DNA of 46,095 nucleotides from Muribaculaceae bacterium (GTDB lineage: Bacteria; Bacteroidota; Bacteroidia; Bacteroidales; Muribaculaceae): the NCBI GenBank assembly GCA_022509205.1, contig JAFLTR010000014.1, forward strand, positions 1 to 46,095. Direction: 5' to 3'. The translations under genes were made by a program, and so were the position numbers. Of this stretch, positions 41,573-46,095 are shown in pieces (positions within the stretch are counted from its first letter, which is position 1; each line of letters starts with the position of its first letter). The notes beneath the pieces were generated by a model. It was not told the DNA's origin, did not search any database, and saw only the letters and a list, made by a program, of their open reading frames with translations.

Positions 41573-43546
41573 TTATTTTCTTAGTTTGGCCCGGTTGGCA
41601 TCCCAGATGAAATAGACGATCAAGAGCACATAGGCAGCGCATCCAAGAATTTGGGTCACTTCCAAGGATCCGGGAGTTTCATATTCAAAACCACAGAAAC
41701 GGGTTATGGCCGCGAAAACACCGAAGAGAGCACCTCCGGCTATTAGACCCGATGCAATCAATGTGCCACGGTCTCTTCTTGCATCATTAAGTTTAGGATC
41801 TTTCGAGGAGTTACTTACAAAATAAGCTATAGCACCTCCTACAAGCATTGGGCTATTAAGCGACAAAGGTATGAACATCCCTAAGCAGAATGCCAGAGCC
41901 GGAACTCCCAACCAGTTGAGTATGCAAGCCAATATAGCACCAATCATATAAAGTATCCAGGGTGTCTCTCCTCCCATCATCAACGGTTCTATCACCTTTG
42001 CCATGGCATTTGCCTGAGGAGCTACAAGTGCATCGTCGCCTGTGAAACCATATACTTGATTCAACACCATGATCACACCTCCCACTGTAGCAGCTGATAC
42101 CAATGTGCCAAGGAATTTCCAACTCTCCTGTTTTTTGGGAGTGGATCCTAGCCAATAACCGATCTTGAGGTCGGTCACAAACCCTCCCGCCATTGAGAGA
42201 GCTGTACAAACTACACCTCCGATTACCATGGAAGCAACAATTCCGGATGTGCCACTTAAACCTATAGCCACAAATATTGCCGAGGCGATAATCAGGGTCA
42301 TTAGAGTCATACCTGATACGGGATTGGAACCGACTATCGCTATAGCATTAGCAGCCACAGTGGTAAAGAGGAAGGCTATGATTGTGACGACACCCCATGC
42401 CACTGCTGCCTGCCAGAAAGTGTGGATCACTCCAAACCAGAAGAAAAGCAACACAGCAACAAGAGCAAGCACTGTAAAAACAACGATATGCTTCATCGAG
42501 ATATCAAGCTGCCATCTCTGCTCTTTCATAGCTGTCGTTTTCCCCTTAAGTTCTCGGCCTGCAAGACCCACAGCCTGTGCTATTATAGGCCATGATTTGA
42601 TTATTCCTATCACACCGGCCATTGCAATTCCACCGATACCTATCAATCTTGCATAATTCTTGAAGAGATCGTCAGGATCCATTATTGCGAATTCAGGACT
42701 CCCGTAAGTGCCCATAAGAGGGATAATAATCCACCATACAAAGATGGAGCCGGCAAATATGACGAAAGCATATTTCAGGCCCACGATATAACCGAGACCA
42801 AGAAGAGCCGCACCTGTGTTGCAACTCAAAACGAGCTTGGCCTTTTCAGCCATAACCTGACCCCATGTGGCTGCCGTAGATTGGATAGTCTCGGCCCACC
42901 ATCCGAAGGTTGCAACTATATAGTCATAAACTCCGCCTATTAATGAAGCTATTATAAGAGTTTTTGCCTGACCGCTGTTCTCTTCTGAGCTTCCCTCTCC
43001 TGATACAAGCACCTGAGTGGTGGCTGTTGCTTCAGGGAAAGGGTATTTACCGTGCATATCCTTTACAAAGTATTTTCGGAACGGTATGAAAAATAATATT
43101 CCGAGTATGCCTCCGAGAAGCGAAGAAAGGAAAATTTGATAAAATTCTACCGTTATATCCGGGTATGTGGCCTGGAGGATAAAGAGCGCGGGAAGTGTGA
43201 AAATCGCTCCTGCAACTATCACTCCGGAACATGCTCCGATACTCTGTATTATAACATTCTGACCTAAGGCATTCTTTTTCCCCAATGCGTTACTGAGTCC
43301 CACTGCTATTATGGCAATAGGGATTGCAGCTTCAAACACTTGTCCTACTTTCAGGCCAAGATAAGCCGCTGCTGCGGAAAAAATGATTGCCATCACCAGT
43401 CCCGTGAATACGGAATAAACCGTGACTTCCTTTTGATCATGGGCCGGATGCATCACCGGATTGTACTGTTCATCAGAAGCAAGCTCCCGAAAAGCATTTT
43501 CAGGTAGACCTGTCGATGTGTTTAAATTGGTTATTTCTTCGCTCAT
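41573..43546 (-). CDS. OPT family oligopeptide transporter
   Basis: This is an inner-membrane transporter of the OPT superfamily, which imports oligopeptides or metal chelates. About 15-16 hydrophobic helices are visible across 657 aa. Typical segments are GLVMAIIFSAAAAYLGLKVGQ (about 50-70), AIPIAIIAVGLSNALG, YPFPEATATTQVLVSGEGS and the C-terminal LGMFIPLSLNSPMLVGGAI. Length is normal for bacterial members (about 650). It is the first gene of an OPT-rsmI-lipoprotein run with near-zero spacing. The substrate cannot be told from sequence. Confidence 0.93.
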   Translation of the reverse strand: MSEEITNLNTSTGLPENAFRELASDEQYNPVMHPAHDQKEVTVYSVFTGLVMAIIFSAAAAYLGLKVGQVFEAAIPIAIIAVGLSNALGKKNALGQNVIIQSIGACSGVIVAGAIFTLPALFILQATYPDITVEFYQIFLSSLLGGILGILFFIPFRKYFVKDMHGKYPFPEATATTQVLVSGEGSSEENSGQAKTLIIASLIGGVYDYIVATFGWWAETIQSTAATWGQVMAEKAKLVLSCNTGAALLGLGYIVGLKYAFVIFAGSIFVWWIIIPLMGTYGSPEFAIMDPDDLFKNYARLIGIGGIAMAGVIGIIKSWPIIAQAVGLAGRELKGKTTAMKEQRWQLDISMKHIVVFTVLALVAVLLFFWFGVIHTFWQAAVAWGVVTIIAFLFTTVAANAIAIVGSNPVSGMTLMTLIIASAIFVAIGLSGTSGIVASMVIGGVVCTALSMAGGFVTDLKIGYWLGSTPKKQESWKFLGTLVSAATVGGVIMVLNQVYGFTGDDALVAPQANAMAKVIEPLMMGGETPWILYMIGAILACILNWLGVPALAFCLGMFIPLSLNSPMLVGGAIAYFVSNSSKDPKLNDARRDRGTLIASGLIAGGALFGVFAAITRFCGFEYETPGSLEVTQILGCAAYVLLIVYFIWDANRAKLRK

Positions 43547-43605
43547 GATGTTTGCAATAATTTCTGCGAAATTAACAATAATCGTTATATTACTAAAATT
43601 TTCAG

Positions 43606-43613
43606 TAACTTTG
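43606..43613 (+). promoter_or_regulatory. Probable -7 element of the DUF975 gene
   Basis: TAACTTTG lies 29 bases before the ATG at 43643, in the divergent gap with the OPT gene. The -33 element is not recognisable. Confidence 0.5.
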
Positions 43614-43642
43614 CATACAATGGATAAATAAATTTTGTAAAG

Positions 43643-44212
43643 ATGAACGAGAATGTAATGATGATGCGGCGAGCCAAGGAACAGCTTGCCAATAAATGGA
43701 TTAATGTAGCCATTGGCACTCTTATTTATGTGGCTATCAATGCTGTTGCAAGTTACACTTATGTCCTCGCAATGTTGCTTTACGGTCCGCTCACTTTCGG
43801 TTATTATCTTTATCTGGCTTGCAATGTCGACACCGGTGTCAATAATTTAAATCTCCTTTTCAAAGGATTTGAAAGATTCACAGATACTCTTGTAGCGGGT
43901 CTTCTCTATTTCCTTGCTGTTTCCATTGGCACTTTCTTTCTGATTGTCCCGGGTATCATCGCAGCTTTAGGATTTTCGATGACTTTTTTTATCATGGTAG
44001 ACGATCCAAACATCTCGGGAATAGATGCCTTACAGAAAAGCTGGAATATGATGAATGGTCAGAAATGGAATCTCTTCTGTCTATGGATAAGATTTTTTGG
44101 GTGGGCACTCCTTTGCATTCTCACTTGTGGCATCGGCTCTCTATTCCTCAATCCTTATATAGTAGTGACAACGCAGAATTTTTATCGCAAACTTCGCTAC
44201 GGTACGTTCTAA
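43643..44212 (+). CDS. DUF975-type integral membrane protein
   Basis: This is an inner-membrane protein of unknown function with four or five helices: INVAIGTLIYVAINAV, VLAMLLYGPLTFGYYLYLA, LVAGLLYFLAVSIGTFFLIV, IIAALGFSMTFFIMV and FFGWALLCILTCGIGSLFLNPY. The loop DALQKSWNMMNGQKWNLF followed by GWALL and CGIGSLFLNPY is the DUF975 hallmark. Length 189 aa is within the family range. It is single on the plus strand, divergent from the OPT transporter; an outer membrane receptor gene follows 120 bases downstream. Confidence 0.85.
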   Translation: MNENVMMMRRAKEQLANKWINVAIGTLIYVAINAVASYTYVLAMLLYGPLTFGYYLYLACNVDTGVNNLNLLFKGFERFTDTLVAGLLYFLAVSIGTFFLIVPGIIAALGFSMTFFIMVDDPNISGIDALQKSWNMMNGQKWNLFCLWIRFFGWALLCILTCGIGSLFLNPYIVVTTQNFYRKLRYGTF

Positions 44213-44332
44213 GTGATCTACTACACCAAAGACCCGAAGGTCCATATCTGAATTCTTTATATAAAAAAAGAATCTGATTTAAACCTTCTTACTTGAGTCG
44301 GGTCAGAATATTTGATCGACAGGTAAAAAAAC

Positions 44333-46095
44333 ATGAATTTTAAAAAATTATTGGCGGTATCCTTAGCCTTTACTCCTCTGTTGGTTTGGGCCAAGGGGAA
44401 TATCAGCGGAAAAGTAATTAACAAATCCACCGGCGAGCCGATGGATTTTGTTACGGTACAACTTTTGGATTCAAAAGGGAAACCCCTTGCCATTGGGACA
44501 TCTACTGATCTTGACGGCAATTTCCTATTGCCTAACGTAGCTGATGGCAGTTATATAGTCAGGATATCCAATATCGGAAGTGTCGAGCAGGAACGTCCGG
44601 TAGTGATTTCCGGGGATAATATATCATTGGATGATATTAGGCTTGCAGAGGATGCAAAGGTGCTTCAAGAAGTGGTAGTTGAAGGGATTAAGAGCCAAAT
44701 GCGTTTTGAACTTGATAAGAAAGTTTTTCAGGTTGATGCAAATCTTACAGTGGCTGGAACTTCGGCCTCCGAACTTCTTGAATCAATCCCATCTGTAGAG
44801 GTAGACCAGGATGGAGAGGTGTCGTTAAGAGGAAATTCTTCCGTCACAATTTGGATCAATGGTAAAGAGTCGGGTCTTACTTCCGATAACCGAGCTCAGA
44901 TTCTTGAACAAATTCCGGCAGAGACTATCGACAGAGTTGAGGTGATTACTAATCCTTCAGCCAAATATAGTCCGGAGGGGACAGCAGGTATCATCAATAT
45001 TATTTTGAAAAAAGACCGTCGCGCCGGTTATTTTGGAAGTACCGAATTCAGCGTCAATTCTCGAGGTGGGGGAAATGCCGGAGTGAATTTTAATTATAAT
45101 CACAGTAAAGTCGATGCTTTTGCAGGTGTTGGTTTCCGCATGAGAAGAAACACCGGTGGGTCTTTATCTGACCGTCAATATGAATCCGGAGAATATCTCA
45201 CATCGGAAGGGAAAAGCCCTAATCGGGGGAATAATTTGTTTTTCCGTCTTGGTGCTACCTACCATGTAACTGATTTTGATGATATAAGTTTAAGCGGTTT
45301 CGGTATGTTCGGCCATAACGATAGCCGTTCCAATACAAATTATCTTTCCAATCTACCGAATTACTGGCTTTCCAATATGAATTCCAGTCAAAGAAAGGGG
45401 AATATGAGAGGAACCCATGTAGAACTTGGATACACTCATAAATGGAGCGATTATAACCAGATCGATATTAACGGTTCTTTCAATTATTGGGGAGGTGACA
45501 ACTGGAACTCCTATGAACAGGATCAGATATATAATTTCCCCTATCCGGGTGCATTATATGATCCTGACACACAAGAATATTACTACGATCTTTACCAGGA
45601 ACAAACCACTGATATGGGTACTAAAAGTTGGGAAGTAAAAGCCGATTACACTAATCGTTTTAATGATTATCTCAAACTTGAAACCGGTTATAACGGTAAT
45701 TTTGCCCGAGAGGATACCCCTACAACTACTTATCAGGGCACTTCTAAAGCCGATATCACAATATATCCCGAACTCTACAATAGATTTATCTATCGCAATG
45801 ATGTGAATGCTCTTTATGCCACATTGGGGGGTACAGTGAACAAATTCAGCTATTCGGCAGGTTTAAGAGCCGAGCAATGGATGGTTCATACTAAATCCCT
45901 TGGTTATCAAGAGTCTCCTGACGCTCAGAAATGGTATAAAAAAAATAATTTCGCATTATTCCCTTCGGTTTTTCTCTCCCTGTCACTCCCTTATGAGAAT
46001 GAACTTCAGATTAATTATACACGGAGGTTAAGAAGGCCATGGGGAGGTCAGTTGAATTCATTCCGGGATATATCCGATCCGGCAAATATTTCTTA
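44333..46095 (+). CDS. Outer-membrane beta-barrel / TonB-dependent-receptor-like protein (3' end beyond window)
   Basis: The frame starts at ATG 44333 and runs off the right edge; about 587 residues are seen. A signal peptide (MNFKKLLAVSLAFTPLLVWA) is followed by a carboxypeptidase-regulatory-like beta-sandwich (about 22-105; NISGKVINKSTGEPMDFVTV, STDLDGNFLLPNV). A plug-like domain follows (about 125-225), with ELLESIPSVEVDQDGEVSLR, NSSVTIWINGK and IPAETIDRVEVITNPSAKY. Amphipathic barrel strands then run to the edge. This layout is typical of Bacteroidetes outer-membrane beta-barrel family 3 proteins, related to TonB-dependent receptors. No SusD-like partner is seen here. The substrate is unknown. 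Confidence 0.88.
   Translation, partial: MNFKKLLAVSLAFTPLLVWAKGNISGKVINKSTGEPMDFVTVQLLDSKGKPLAIGTSTDLDGNFLLPNVADGSYIVRISNIGSVEQERPVVISGDNISLDDIRLAEDAKVLQEVVVEGIKSQMRFELDKKVFQVDANLTVAGTSASELLESIPSVEVDQDGEVSLRGNSSVTIWINGKESGLTSDNRAQILEQIPAETIDRVEVITNPSAKYSPEGTAGIINIILKKDRRAGYFGSTEFSVNSRGGGNAGVNFNYNHSKVDAFAGVGFRMRRNTGGSLSDRQYESGEYLTSEGKSPNRGNNLFFRLGATYHVTDFDDISLSGFGMFGHNDSRSNTNYLSNLPNYWLSNMNSSQRKGNMRGTHVELGYTHKWSDYNQIDINGSFNYWGGDNWNSYEQDQIYNFPYPGALYDPDTQEYYYDLYQEQTTDMGTKSWEVKADYTNRFNDYLKLETGYNGNFAREDTPTTTYQGTSKADITIYPELYNRFIYRNDVNALYATLGGTVNKFSYSAGLRAEQWMVHTKSLGYQESPDAQKWYKKNNFALFPSVFLSLSLPYENELQINYTRRLRRPWGGQLNSFRDISDPANIS

Noticed and set aside
41856-42656. Long open frames opposite or out of frame within the OPT transporter gene, and similar ones within ilvD, ilvB and clpX
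   Set aside because: They lie wholly inside strongly supported genes, show no domain pattern and reflect third-position base bias.
44252-44273. ATTCTTT / AAAGAAT inverted repeat and a GACC-CGAA-GGTC mini-hairpin after the DUF975 gene
   Set aside because: Short A+T-rich stem without a T-tail; could be a weak 3' structure but not convincing as a terminator.
1-46095. Search for CRISPR arrays, insertion sequences, prophage, integrase, toxin-antitoxin, restriction or other defence genes, tRNA and rRNA
   Set aside because: None seen. The genes are core metabolism, proteostasis and envelope functions in tight operons, without repeats or transposases that would mark an island.

Overview
The window looks like chromosomal core DNA from an anaerobic gut member of the order Bacteroidales. 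A Muribaculaceae-type genome is my guess, not a demonstrated assignment. Three things support the order: promoters of the Bacteroidetes sigma type (TTTG, about 20 nt, TAnnTTTG) upstream of many genes, almost no Shine-Dalgarno sites, and gene families typical of the phylum (DUF3127, DUF5063, OPT transporter, TonB-type receptor with an N-terminal carboxypeptidase-like domain). I see no tRNA or rRNA gene, insertion sequence, prophage, CRISPR array or clear sign of recent transfer. No stretch longer than 300 bases lacks a gene. The largest gaps are 37811-38092, 29839-30086 and 22140-22382, and each holds promoters and/or inverted repeats.

Region 1 (1-12085, all minus strand) is mainly protein quality control and housekeeping. 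It holds a truncated parvulin-type periplasmic prolyl isomerase, recQ, the clpX-clpP protease, trigger factor, and an M18 aminopeptidase at the end of a tight run metF, yicC, gmk, nadD, DUF5063, M18. Trigger factor and clpPX are separated by a strongly structured intergenic segment.

Region 2 (12283-16869) has a GNAT acetyltransferase convergent with a YitT-type membrane protein (sharing a terminator built partly from yitT codons), then pepT-miaA, then a small outer-membrane barrel. Region 3 (16985-22139) is a compact branched-chain amino acid operon ilvD-ilvB-ilvH-ilvC.

Region 4 (22383-27240, plus strand) carries an AI-2E-family permease, an M48 lipo- or periplasmic protease, NADP-type glutamate dehydrogenase and aspartokinase. 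Region 5 (27417-29838, minus) has an SSB-like DUF3127 protein, a DUF362 lipoprotein and a SIMPL-domain protein. Region 6 (30087-34249, plus) has a small acidic protein, a polyprenyl synthase, TatD and a CPA-type antiporter. That antiporter abuts, stop codon to stop codon, a second antiporter of different architecture on the minus strand (34250-36592), preceded by a second AI-2E-family permease.

Region 7 (38093-46095) holds PBP4-type dacB coupled to an unknown acidic protein, a coiled-coil lipoprotein, rsmI, an OPT transporter, a DUF975 membrane protein and the start of a TonB-dependent-receptor-like outer membrane protein.

I did not find a clear novel system such as a defence island or biosynthetic cluster. 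The best leads are small: the tig-clpP intergenic structure, the SSB-like acidic tail on the DUF3127 protein, an inverted repeat on the start site of an AI-2E permease gene, the zero-gap antiporter pair, a repeated terminator sequence, and three uncharacterised proteins.
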